Positions 1 through 6,448 are shown, numbered from the stretch's first letter. The stretch: 7,644 bases of DNA from Betaproteobacteria bacterium (GCA_012274175.1 JAAOZZ010000195.1:1-7644); one strand, 5' to 3'. Numbers and translations: made by a program. Notes: a model not told the origin generated them from the letters alone.

Positions 1-599
1 GGCTGCGGGTGAGTCCCGAGGACCTGGCGAGCGAGAAGACCGCCTTCCAGTCCCTCGCCATGTTCAACGCGCAGCTGAAGCCCCACTACATGCGCTCGAT
101 CCAGGCGATCCGCGATTACTACCTGAAGAAGAACCCCGAGGGAAGGATCCAGTTCCACAGCTGCGGGGCGCTCGCCGAGCCGTACATGCGCGGCCTCATG
201 GACTGCGGCGTGGACGGCTCCGACAGCCTGCCGCCGAAGGTGGCGCGCCACTCGAACCCCGCGGCCAAGAAGCGCCTGCTCGGCAAGGAGATGTTCTTCT
301 ACGGCGGAATCGACGTCCAGGAGACGCTTCCCTGGGGCAGCATGGAGCAGGTGCGCGCCGAGGTTCGCGCCCGCATCTGGGAGATGGGCAAGGGGGGCGG
401 GTACCTGCTCAGCAGCTCGCACCGCCTCGAGCACGACGTGCCCACGGAGAACGTGCTCGCGATGATCGACGAGGCGCACGAGTACGGCGTGTACCCGCTG
501 CCCGATGCGCCGCCCCCGGGAGCGGACGCCGGGGAAGGCTACGAGCCGTGGTCGGAGAAGGCGCCGAAGCGGCGCCGGCGCGAGGAAGCGGCCGGATGA
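1..599 (+). CDS. Uroporphyrinogen-decarboxylase-fold corrinoid methyltransferase, C-terminal part (5' truncated by window edge)
   Basis: The reading frame is open to the left edge (in phase from base 3), so the GTG at 9 is probably internal and the gene begins outside the window. About 198 residues are visible. They match the C-terminal half of the UroD/MtaA/MtbA superfamily: an FHSCGAL segment (His at 156-158, Cys at 162-164, the HxC zinc-binding pair of methyltransferase members), then a GGIDVQETLPWGS strand-turn, then GGYLLSSSH followed by DVPTENVLAMIDEAHEYG. In this family such proteins move methyl groups between a corrinoid protein and a donor or acceptor; haem-pathway UroD lacks the HxC pair. 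The corrinoid gene 61 bases downstream supports the methyltransferase reading. The protein ends in a Pro/Gly-rich and then basic tail (KAPKRRRREE) beyond the usual fold end. The substrate cannot be told from sequence. Confidence 0.85.
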   Translation, partial: LRVSPEDLASEKTAFQSLAMFNAQLKPHYMRSIQAIRDYYLKKNPEGRIQFHSCGALAEPYMRGLMDCGVDGSDSLPPKVARHSNPAAKKRLLGKEMFFYGGIDVQETLPWGSMEQVRAEVRARIWEMGKGGGYLLSSSHRLEHDVPTENVLAMIDEAHEYGVYPLPDAPPPGADAGEGYEPWSEKAPKRRRREEAAG

Positions 600-648
600 T
601 GGCGCATATCCGAGCGGGTACTTCGGCGCATCGAATCCAGGATCAACC

Positions 649-653
649 GAGGA
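649..653 (+). promoter_or_regulatory. Ribosome binding site of the corrinoid protein gene
   Basis: GAGGA lies 7 bases before the ATG at 661. It favours that start over in-frame upstream alternatives, which would run back into the preceding methyltransferase gene from about 505. Confidence 0.6.
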
Positions 654-660
654 TGGGGCC

Positions 661-1500
661 ATGGCTCTCGTAATCGACACCGACAAGGAAAACGACCTCG
701 AGGACCTGCAGTACGACATCGAGGATTCGCGCAAGACCGACCGTTGGTCCGACGCCCCGGCCGAGATCAAGGACATCTTCCACGAGCTCGAGTGGAACAT
801 CATCGACGGGGAGCACACCGGCACCAACGAATACATCAAGACCTTGCTCGGGAGGGACATCTCGCCGCGCACGCTCATCGCCGGACCCATGGCGGCGGGC
901 ATCGCGGAAGTGGGCCGGCGATTCAAGATGGACGAATACTTCCTGCCCGAAGTGATGATGTCGGCCAAGTGCATGCAGGTGGCGCTCGGGGTGCTGAAGC
1001 CCCTCATCGTCGCGGAGAAGACCGAGGACATCGGAACCGTCGTCGTGGGCACCGTCCAGGGCGACCTGCACGACATCGGCAAGAAGATCGTGGCGATGAT
1101 GATGGAGGCGGCGGGCTTCACGGTGGTGGACCTGGGCGTGTCCGTGCCGCCCGAGGACTTCATCGCCGCCATCCGCAAGCACAAGCCCAGGATCGTCGGA
1201 TTCTCGGCGCTGCTCACGACCACGATGAACATGCAGTGGGAGACCTTGAAGCTCATCAAGGCCGAGGGCCTGCGGGAGGTAGTCAAGGTCTTCGTCGGCG
1301 GCGCGCCCATCAGCCAGGCGTGGTGCGACAAGATCGGCGCCGATGCCTACGCCTCGGACGCGCTGATCGCGGTCGACAAGGCGCGCGCCTGCATCTTCAA
1401 GTACAAGGACGTGAAGGGCGGAGATCCGAAGCTGCACGCCGACATGCTCGTGATCGACGCGGAGCGCGAGGCGATGAAGGCGAAGGCGGCCGTGGGGTGA
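661..1500 (+). CDS. Corrinoid (cobalamin-binding) methyl-carrier protein, MtbC/MtaC-like
   Basis: This 279-residue protein carries the methyl group on a cobalamin cofactor between methyltransferases in the cytoplasm. Residues about 36-120 form the helical cap domain (FHELEWNIIDGEHTG, then FKMDEYFLPEVMMSAKCMQVALGVLKPL). Residues about 125-250 form the Rossmann-like B12 domain. The cobalt-ligand motif is intact as D135-L-H137-D-I-G140, with supporting FSALLTTT (181-188) and FVGGAP (211-216) loops. Usual stand-alone corrinoid proteins have about 210-220 residues; this one adds an acidic N-terminal extension of about 35 residues and a charged C-terminal tail. ATG 661 is chosen because of its Shine-Dalgarno and because longer starts overlap the upstream gene in unlike sequence. 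It lies between the methyltransferase and the membrane cytochrome-like gene, and its stop overlaps the next start. Confidence 0.92.
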   Translation: MALVIDTDKENDLEDLQYDIEDSRKTDRWSDAPAEIKDIFHELEWNIIDGEHTGTNEYIKTLLGRDISPRTLIAGPMAAGIAEVGRRFKMDEYFLPEVMMSAKCMQVALGVLKPLIVAEKTEDIGTVVVGTVQGDLHDIGKKIVAMMMEAAGFTVVDLGVSVPPEDFIAAIRKHKPRIVGFSALLTTTMNMQWETLKLIKAEGLREVVKVFVGGAPISQAWCDKIGADAYASDALIAVDKARACIFKYKDVKGGDPKLHADMLVIDAEREAMKAKAAVG

Positions 1501-2642
1501 GCGGCGCGAAAAGTCGCGCGGCGCTCTTCGCGCTGGCCGCGGCCGCGGGCGCGCTGCTGATGGCGGGCCTCGCCGGCGGGCTCTCCGCGGCGTGGGGCTA
1601 TGGATTCTTCGCCGCGGCGACGTTGCTTCTCGCCGCCGCCGCCGGCTGCTTCGGGGTCCTCGCGTTCAGCCGCGCGGGAGACACCGCGCTCCTGGGCCGC
1701 TTGACCTCGATGATGCTGCGGGCCGGCATCGGCGCCTATGTCCTCGCTCTGTCGGCGTTCGCCGGTTTCTTCGCCCGGGAGACGATCGACGGGCGCATGG
1801 AATGGCGCTGGATCCTCTTCGGACCCGCCGTGCTCGCGGCACTCGCGGTGCTCGACGCGGGCCTGTACCGCAAGCTGGTGAAGAACAACCTGCCCACGTG
1901 GCGTCGCTTCGGCAAGTACGTCACCCGCGAGCAGAGCGATCCGGAGGCGATGCGCCGCACGCTCGTCGACGAGGTGATCGTGCATCGCAGCCTCTTCGAG
2001 GTGAGCAAGATCCGGTGGCTGCGCCACACGCTCATCCTCTGGGGCTTCGCGTGGATGGTGGTCTTCGAGCTCGCCGCGGTGTTCCTGCGGGAGGGCTTCC
2101 CGGCGTTCGGCTGGCGCGACGTCTGGCGGGAGCCGGGCCATCCCGTGCGGCTCGTCTTCGATGCCGCGTTCGACTTGACGGGGCTGATGGTGCTCGCGGG
2201 ATGCGTGATCGCGCTCGCGTGGAGGCTCCGCGTGAACGGGACGCCGGAGCGCAAGTTCAGCGACACGCCCACCACGCTCTTCCTGCTCTTCGTCGTGGCG
2301 AGCGGCTTCATGGTGGAGGGACTGCGCATCGCCGCGTCGATCGCGGACCCCGCCCACGGGGCGTCCTTCGTGGGCCTCGCGTTCGCCCATGGGCTGCAGG
2401 CCGCTGGCCTCGCCCGCGAGACGTACTACGAGCCCCTCTGGGTGGTGCACGTGATCGGGGCATGCGCCTTCATCGGCTACGTGCCGCTGAAGCGGCTCGT
2501 CCACACCTGCGCGACCCCGATGGGGCGCCTCATGCATTCGCAGAAGGGCCTGCTCGCGGCCCGGAAGAACGGCGTACTCGGCGCGATGCTGCGGGGCAGT
2601 GGGCGCGCCGATGCGGGCGCGATCGAGTCGCCCCGCGCGTAG
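1497..2642 (+). CDS. NarI/HdrE/DsrM-like membrane cytochrome b subunit
   Basis: The protein has 381 residues and starts at GTG 1497, which overlaps the corrinoid stop as GTGA, so translation is probably coupled. Hydrophobic segments lie near residues 8-28, 37-57, 73-93, 104-123, 176-196, 222-244, 257-277 and 314-332, giving about eight membrane helices. The second half resembles the nitrate-reductase-gamma fold: WLRHTLILWGF (H177), LAWRLRVNGTPERKFSDTPTT, and WVVHVIGACAFIGYVPLKRLVH-type ending (H318, P330, H336). In NarI, DsrM and HdrE relatives, His in such positions ligate haem b and the subunit exchanges electrons with quinones. Those relatives usually pair with an HdrD-like iron-sulfur subunit, and none is encoded in this window. 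I infer that it passes electrons between the corrinoid pathway (or its reactivation) and the quinone pool. The family assignment is fairly sure; the physiological role is not. Confidence 0.7.
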   Translation: MSGAKSRAALFALAAAAGALLMAGLAGGLSAAWGYGFFAAATLLLAAAAGCFGVLAFSRAGDTALLGRLTSMMLRAGIGAYVLALSAFAGFFARETIDGRMEWRWILFGPAVLAALAVLDAGLYRKLVKNNLPTWRRFGKYVTREQSDPEAMRRTLVDEVIVHRSLFEVSKIRWLRHTLILWGFAWMVVFELAAVFLREGFPAFGWRDVWREPGHPVRLVFDAAFDLTGLMVLAGCVIALAWRLRVNGTPERKFSDTPTTLFLLFVVASGFMVEGLRIAASIADPAHGASFVGLAFAHGLQAAGLARETYYEPLWVVHVIGACAFIGYVPLKRLVHTCATPMGRLMHSQKGLLAARKNGVLGAMLRGSGRADAGAIESPRA

Positions 2643-2667
2643 GCGGACCGAAGAAAACATCAGGATC

Positions 2668-2671
2668 GGAG
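2668..2671 (+). promoter_or_regulatory. Ribosome binding site of the kinase/cold-shock fusion gene
   Basis: GGAG lies 6 bases before ATG 2678, within the 35-base gap after the membrane protein gene. Confidence 0.55.
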
Positions 2672-2677
2672 CACACC

Positions 2678-3478
2678 ATGGAAAACATCATCGCCATTTA
2701 CGGCGGGACCTGCTCGCTCAAGACGGATGTCGCCGAGGAGCTCTCGCGCATCACCGGCTTCAAGCTCACCAACCGCGGAGAGAAGGCGACGACCCAGGCG
2801 AAGTACACCGGCACACCCACCGCGGCGGGCCTTCCGGAGTCGTTCCACCGGGACCTGGACGCGGAGACGCTGCGCATGGCGGGATGGAACGAGAAGCTCA
2901 TGATCTTCGAGAGCACGTTCATGGACGCCGTATTGGGCAACCGCGACAACGTCTTCCTGGTGCACCTCAAGGCCCGGGACGATGTGCGCGACGCGCGCTG
3001 GAAGACCCGCAAGGAGGAGGGCGGCGGGCGCACGCGCCAGCTGGGCGAAAGCGTTGCGGCGCGCGACCGGGAAGATGCGGAGCTGCGCAGGAAGCTCTAC
3101 GGCTCGGCCGGGAGCGCGGCCAAGCCGGTGCTCGACCTGGACACGACGGATCGCACCGCGATCGAGGTAGCGCTCGAGATCTGGGAGGCGTTCGAGGCGG
3201 AATCGGGCATCCAGGTGGTCACCAACAAGCCGGCCATGGACAAGAGCGCGGCGCGCGGCATCTTTCCCGGTCCCGCGACGGGGCGCGTCAAGCGCTACAA
3301 CGCGAAGCAGACGCCCTTCGGCGGCTACATCACCGACGACCGCAGCGCCCAGGACATCTACGTGCACAAGTCCGCGGTCTCCGATGGATCCGACCTCGAG
3401 GCGGGCCAGAAGGTCGCCTTCGAGATCGTGGCCGACAGCTTCGGCGGGTTCAAGGCGACGAAAGTGGCGCCCGCGTAA
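2678..3478 (+). CDS. Cytidylate-kinase-like P-loop domain fused to a C-terminal cold-shock-like domain
   Basis: The protein has 266 residues. Residues 1-180 look like a small-molecule kinase of the cytidylate-kinase-like type. There is a beta strand and P-loop at IIAIYGGTCSLKTD (G9...K15-T16), an arginine-rich lid-like stretch around 105-128, then the RD..D..R..LYG signature (R129-G142), and LDLDTTDRTA (152-161) near the end of the fold. The P-loop is atypical: Leu14 stands where GxxxxGK[ST] has glycine. A linker leads to residues about 200-265, which match a cold-shock (OB-fold) domain: GRVKRYNA (202-209), GGYITDD, DIYVHKSAV (RNP2-like, 226-234), and LEAGQKVAFEIV. The RNP1 element is altered (TPFGGYI in place of KGFGFI). 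A kinase or nucleotide-binding protein that contacts RNA is plausible, but its substrate is unknown. It may be cotranscribed with the corrinoid module upstream. Confidence 0.75.
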   Translation: MENIIAIYGGTCSLKTDVAEELSRITGFKLTNRGEKATTQAKYTGTPTAAGLPESFHRDLDAETLRMAGWNEKLMIFESTFMDAVLGNRDNVFLVHLKARDDVRDARWKTRKEEGGGRTRQLGESVAARDREDAELRRKLYGSAGSAAKPVLDLDTTDRTAIEVALEIWEAFEAESGIQVVTNKPAMDKSAARGIFPGPATGRVKRYNAKQTPFGGYITDDRSAQDIYVHKSAVSDGSDLEAGQKVAFEIVADSFGGFKATKVAPA

Positions 3479-3552
3479 GCCTTACCCGCCCCGACGGCCT
3501 TGTGACATCATCCTTCCATGATCCGGCACGCCCGAGCCCCCCGCGGCATGCG

Positions 3553-4503
3553 ATGAGCAAGCGACTGAAGATCGTCGACTGGGACCGCCTGCGCGTCTTC
3601 CACGCGGTGGTCGAGGCCGGCAGCTTCACCCAGGCGGGCCGCAAGCTCCAGCTGAGCCAGTCGGCGGTGAGCCGGCAGATCTGCTCCCTCGAGGAGTCGC
3701 TCACCGTCCCGCTTTTCTACCGCCATGCCCGCGGTCTCGTGCTGACGGAGCAGGGCGAGGGGTTCTACCGCTCCGTGCAGGAGATGGAGAGCCAGCTTGC
3801 GCAGGGCCTGTCGCGCATCACGGAAAGCCGCGGCCAGGCCGAAGGGCCGCTCAAGATCACCACCTCGGTCACCTTCGGTTCGGCGTGGCTCACCTCCCGC
3901 ATCAACCTCTTCCACCAGCAGTACCCGCACATCGCGGTCTCGCTCATCCTGGTCGACTCCACGGAGATCGACCTCTTCTCCCGCCAGGCGGACGTGGCGA
4001 TCCGCTTCGCCGAGCAGACCAACTCCAAGCTGATACAGCGCAAGCTGATGACCATCCGCTACCAGCTCTTCGCGAGCCGCGAGTACCTGCGCCAGCACGG
4101 CTCGCCGGCCACCGCGAAGGATCTCGACAACCACGAGCTCATCGTCTACGGCGACGAATTCAATTCGACGTTCAAGAACCTGGACTGGGTCCTCGAGCTG
4201 GGATGCGAGCCCGGCAAGGAGCGCACCCCCGCGCTGAGGGTGAACAGCATCTACGGCATCTACCGCGCGGTGAAGAGCGGCCTCGGCATCGCGGCGCTTC
4301 CCTACTACATCATGGACGAGTCGCCCGACCTCGTGCATGTCCTGCCCGACGTGCTGGGGCCCAGCATGGACGCCTATTTCGTCTACCCCGAGGAGCTGCG
4401 CTGGTCCAAGCGCGTGGCGGTGATCCGGGATTTCCTGCTCGAGCAGGCCAAGGAAGAGCAGGGCGTCCAGGCGCAGGAGCAGAAGGTGCCCGCCGGGGCC
4501 TGA
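3553..4503 (+). CDS. LysR-family transcriptional regulator
   Basis: The protein has 316 residues, a usual LysR length. The N-terminal winged helix-turn-helix spans about residues 9-68: WDRLRVFHAVVEAGSFTQAG, then LQLSQSAVSRQICSLEE (helix 3 near S35-L46), and LFYRHARGLVLTEQGEGFY. The remainder is the periplasmic-binding-protein-like effector domain (about 92-295), including LKITTSVTFGSAWLT, DVAIRF, and the AVKSGLGIAALPYYI segment. ATG 3553 is chosen because the fold begins about nine residues later; the ATG at 3548 is in another frame. Unlike many LysR genes, it is not divergent from a target: the neighbour upstream ends 74 bases before it and the CDGSH gene starts 3 bases after it. Likely targets are its own operon or the upstream module; the effector is unknown. 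The C-terminus ends in a Gln/Glu-rich tail. Confidence 0.93.
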   Translation: MSKRLKIVDWDRLRVFHAVVEAGSFTQAGRKLQLSQSAVSRQICSLEESLTVPLFYRHARGLVLTEQGEGFYRSVQEMESQLAQGLSRITESRGQAEGPLKITTSVTFGSAWLTSRINLFHQQYPHIAVSLILVDSTEIDLFSRQADVAIRFAEQTNSKLIQRKLMTIRYQLFASREYLRQHGSPATAKDLDNHELIVYGDEFNSTFKNLDWVLELGCEPGKERTPALRVNSIYGIYRAVKSGLGIAALPYYIMDESPDLVHVLPDVLGPSMDAYFVYPEELRWSKRVAVIRDFLLEQAKEEQGVQAQEQKVPAGA

Positions 4504-4506
4504 TCC

Positions 4507-4812
4507 GTGAGCGACGAGCGCGAGAAGCCGGAAGCGCCGTGCGTCTCGCTCCCCCGATCCGCACGTAGCGGCCCCTACGAAGTGCGGGTCGAGGAAGGGC
4601 GCAGCTATCGCTGGTGCAGCTGCGGCCTGAGCGCCACCCAGCCGTGGTGCGACGATTCCCACGAAGGAACCGGCTTCGAGCCGATCGAGTTCGTGGCACC
4701 CATCAGCGCCACGTTCTTCATGTGCGGCTGCAAGCGCTCGGAGAATCCACCGTACTGCTTCGGGACCTGCCGCGGCCACCGGCGGCCCACCCGCGGCGAG
4801 GACGGCGCGTGA
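4507..4812 (+). CDS. Double CDGSH-type iron-sulfur protein with an altered second motif
   Basis: The protein has 101 residues and two CDGSH-like [2Fe-2S] sites in tandem, as in bacterial relatives of the mitochondrial MiNT/CISD3 group. Site 1 is C37-S-C39 ... P46-W-C48-D-D-S-H52, the usual three-Cys, one-His set with Asp replacing Gly in CDGSH. Site 2 is C73-G-C75 ... P82-Y-C84-F-G-T-C88: the expected Asp is Phe and the ligand His is Cys. H91, three residues later, could be an alternative ligand. The segment between them, GTGFEPIEF, is typical of the family. Such proteins are small electron-transfer or redox-sensing proteins. The GTG start at 4507 lies 3 bases after the LysR stop with only a weak Shine-Dalgarno, so translational coupling is likely. 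The family call is firm; the cluster content of site 2 is open. Confidence 0.88.
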   Translation: MSDEREKPEAPCVSLPRSARSGPYEVRVEEGRSYRWCSCGLSATQPWCDDSHEGTGFEPIEFVAPISATFFMCGCKRSENPPYCFGTCRGHRRPTRGEDGA

Positions 4813-4820
4813 CGGGCGAC

Positions 4821-4827
4821 GAGGGAG
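4821..4827 (+). promoter_or_regulatory. Ribosome binding site of the small unknown gene
   Basis: GAGGGAG lies 9 bases before ATG 4837. This supports that start over the out-of-frame ATG at 4829. Confidence 0.55.
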
Positions 4828-4836
4828 CATGCCGCG

Positions 4837-5169
4837 ATGGCTGACCATTACGTGGTCGTCGTCGAGGGAAACATCGTCCGCGCGATCGAACGCCATCGCT
4901 CCGCACCGCCGCGCCCGATTCCCGCGACGCCATTGGAGGTGAGCAGCGAGCTCGCCGCCAACCATCGCGCCAACGGGTGCATCGACGGGCGCTACTATTT
5001 CGACGACCCGCAGCGCGCGCGGACCTTCGCATCGCTCTGCCTCGAATTCACCAGGGCGCGGGTCGAGAAGCTGCTGGCCGCCATCGAGCGGCTGCCCGCG
5101 GGGGTGGCCGAATACCGCGCCGACGAGGAAACGGGCGGGGGGCGCGATCCGGATCCCGCCGCGGCCTGA
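4837..5169 (+). CDS. Hypothetical protein, 110 residues
   Basis: I do not recognise this family. The protein starts with a likely beta strand (HYVVVVEGNIVRAIERH, residues 4-20), followed by a proline-rich stretch (24-32) and mixed polar sequence containing CIDGRYYFDD (48-57). A predicted amphipathic helix with FASLCLEFTRARVEKLLAAIERL (63-85) comes next, then an acidic, Gly/Asp-rich disordered tail. No signal peptide or membrane helix is visible, so it is probably cytoplasmic. It has a good ribosome binding site, keeps the codon bias of its neighbours, and sits 24 bases after the CDGSH gene and 33 bases before the MFS gene. I therefore take it as a real gene in the same operon. Its two Cys residues (48 and 67) show no metal-binding pattern. 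Confidence 0.7.
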   Translation: MADHYVVVVEGNIVRAIERHRSAPPRPIPATPLEVSSELAANHRANGCIDGRYYFDDPQRARTFASLCLEFTRARVEKLLAAIERLPAGVAEYRADEETGGGRDPDPAAA

Positions 5170-5202
5170 ACGACGCTCGACGGTGCGCCCGGAAGCCATG
5201 GC

Positions 5203-6426
5203 GTGAGCGACAACCGCTGGCTGGTCTGGCTGTGCATGGGCCGGATGAGCTTCGGCTTCATCTTCATGGCATACACCGGCGCCATGCCGATCCTCATGAA
5301 GGACTGGGGCATGAACGCCGGGGAAGCGGGCGTCATCCACACCGGGTGGCACTACGGCTACCTGGTGTCGCTCTTCGCCGCGGGTTTCCTCTCCGATCGA
5401 TTCGGCGCGAAGCGGACCTTCCTCTTCATGAGCTGTGCGGCGGTGGCGAGCGCGCTTGCGTTCGCCGCCTTCGCCGACGGGTTCGCCTCCGCGCTGGCGC
5501 TCTATACGTTGACCGGCCTGTGCTCCGGGGGCTCGTACACGCCGGGGCTCGCGCTCATCTCGCAGCGCTTCGCGCCGCAGCGCCGTGGCGGCGCGATGGG
5601 GTGGTATCTCGCCGCATCGTCCCTGGGATATGCCGTGTCCCTGGTATTCGGAGGAGCGATCGTCGCTTCCCACGGCTGGCGGATGGCGTTCTTCGCCGCC
5701 GCGGCGGGACCGGCCGTGGGCCTCGTCGTCTGCGCGCTCGTGCTGCGCCACACCCGCAACCTCGTCACCGCCGGCGCGGATGCGCGGGGCGGTTGGCGCT
5801 CCCTCCTCGAGGTCGTACGCAACAAGGCCGCCATGCTCGCCATCTGGAGCTACGCGTTCCACGCCTGGGAGCTGCTCGGCTTGTGGGCGTGGCTCCCGGC
5901 CTACCTCGCCGCCGCCGCGACCCCATCCTACGGCGCCGCGGCCGCCGTGGGCATCGGCACGCTGCTCGCGGGCCTGAGCTTCGCCACGAACACGATCGGC
6001 AGCGTGGCGGGCGGCCGGCTTTCGGACCGCGTCGGCCGGACGAGCGTGATGCTGCGGATGACGGTCACGAGCCTCGCCTGCTCCCTCGCCTTCGGATGGA
6101 TGGTGACGTTTCCGCTGTGGATCCTCGCGGCGGTGGCGATCGTCTACAACCTCACGGCGCTCGGCGACTCGTCGGTGTATTCGACGGCGCTCACGGAGCT
6201 CGTGCCGGCGAAGTCGCTGGGCGTGGCCTACGCGCTACGGGCCGCGATCGGATTCGGACTGGGCGGCGTGAGCCCGTTGGTGTTCGGGCTCGTCCTCGAC
6301 CATTTCACGGGCGTTTCCGGCGAGCGATCGACGCTGTCCTGGGGCATGGCCTGGGCCACGCTGGGCCTGGGAGCGGTGCCGGGATTGTTCGCGATCGTGC
6401 GCCTGCGCAGGGTGTCGGCGCGCTAG
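5203..6426 (+). CDS. Major facilitator superfamily transporter
   Basis: The protein has 407 residues and about twelve hydrophobic helices, the usual MFS layout, in the inner membrane. The signature loop between helices 2 and 3 is GFLSDRFGAKR (61-71), and its half-repeat counterpart between helices 8 and 9 is GGRLSDRVGRT (270-280). A charged central loop (about 182-212) separates the two six-helix halves. Start GTG 5203 follows GGAAG (5191-5195); the ATG at 5198 is out of frame. The first helix begins almost at once (RWLVWLCMGRMSFGF). No motif reveals the substrate. Position after a LysR gene and a CDGSH gene suggests uptake or export of a metabolite used by the locus, but that is inference. 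The gene converges with parE downstream, 19 bases away. Confidence 0.9.
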   Translation: MSDNRWLVWLCMGRMSFGFIFMAYTGAMPILMKDWGMNAGEAGVIHTGWHYGYLVSLFAAGFLSDRFGAKRTFLFMSCAAVASALAFAAFADGFASALALYTLTGLCSGGSYTPGLALISQRFAPQRRGGAMGWYLAASSLGYAVSLVFGGAIVASHGWRMAFFAAAAGPAVGLVVCALVLRHTRNLVTAGADARGGWRSLLEVVRNKAAMLAIWSYAFHAWELLGLWAWLPAYLAAAATPSYGAAAAVGIGTLLAGLSFATNTIGSVAGGRLSDRVGRTSVMLRMTVTSLACSLAFGWMVTFPLWILAAVAIVYNLTALGDSSVYSTALTELVPAKSLGVAYALRAAIGFGLGGVSPLVFGLVLDHFTGVSGERSTLSWGMAWATLGLGAVPGLFAIVRLRRVSAR

Positions 6427-6448
6427 GCGCGAACACCGAGGCCGCCTA
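6424..6448. other. Short inverted repeat at the convergent gene ends
   Basis: TAGGCG (6424-6429) and CGCCTA (6443-6448) are perfect 6-base arms around a 13-base loop. The left arm contains the MFS stop TAG and the right arm contains, on the minus strand, the ParE stop TAG. No T-tract follows on either strand, so a bidirectional terminator is only a weak possibility. Confidence 0.25.

Noticed and set aside
1..599. Haem-pathway uroporphyrinogen decarboxylase (hemE)
   Set aside because: The HSC zinc motif, the divergent C-terminus and the adjacent corrinoid gene fit the methyltransferase branch of the fold, not HemE.
601..631. Direct repeat GGCGCAT at 601-607 and 625-631
   Set aside because: Seven bases in GC-rich intergenic DNA is expected by chance, and no symmetry or known site is attached to it.
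505..660. N-terminal extension of the corrinoid protein back to 505
   Set aside because: It would overlap the methyltransferase gene in another frame and gives Arg-rich sequence of no fold. The ATG at 661 has a good ribosome binding site.
744..1496. Upstream extension of the membrane protein frame to 744
   Set aside because: The extra sequence is an Arg/His/Gly-rich out-of-frame reading of the corrinoid gene. The GTG at 1497 begins right at the first membrane helix and couples to the corrinoid stop.
1347..2660. 437-codon open frame on the minus strand
   Set aside because: It is antisense to the membrane protein gene and the end of the corrinoid gene, with no family resemblance and a composition rich in Arg, Glu and His.
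3508..5862. 784-codon open frame on the minus strand
   Set aside because: It runs antisense to four well-supported genes (LysR, CDGSH, unknown, MFS), has low-complexity Arg/Gly/Ala/His-rich sequence and no recognisable domain. This is typical shadow coding in GC-rich DNA.
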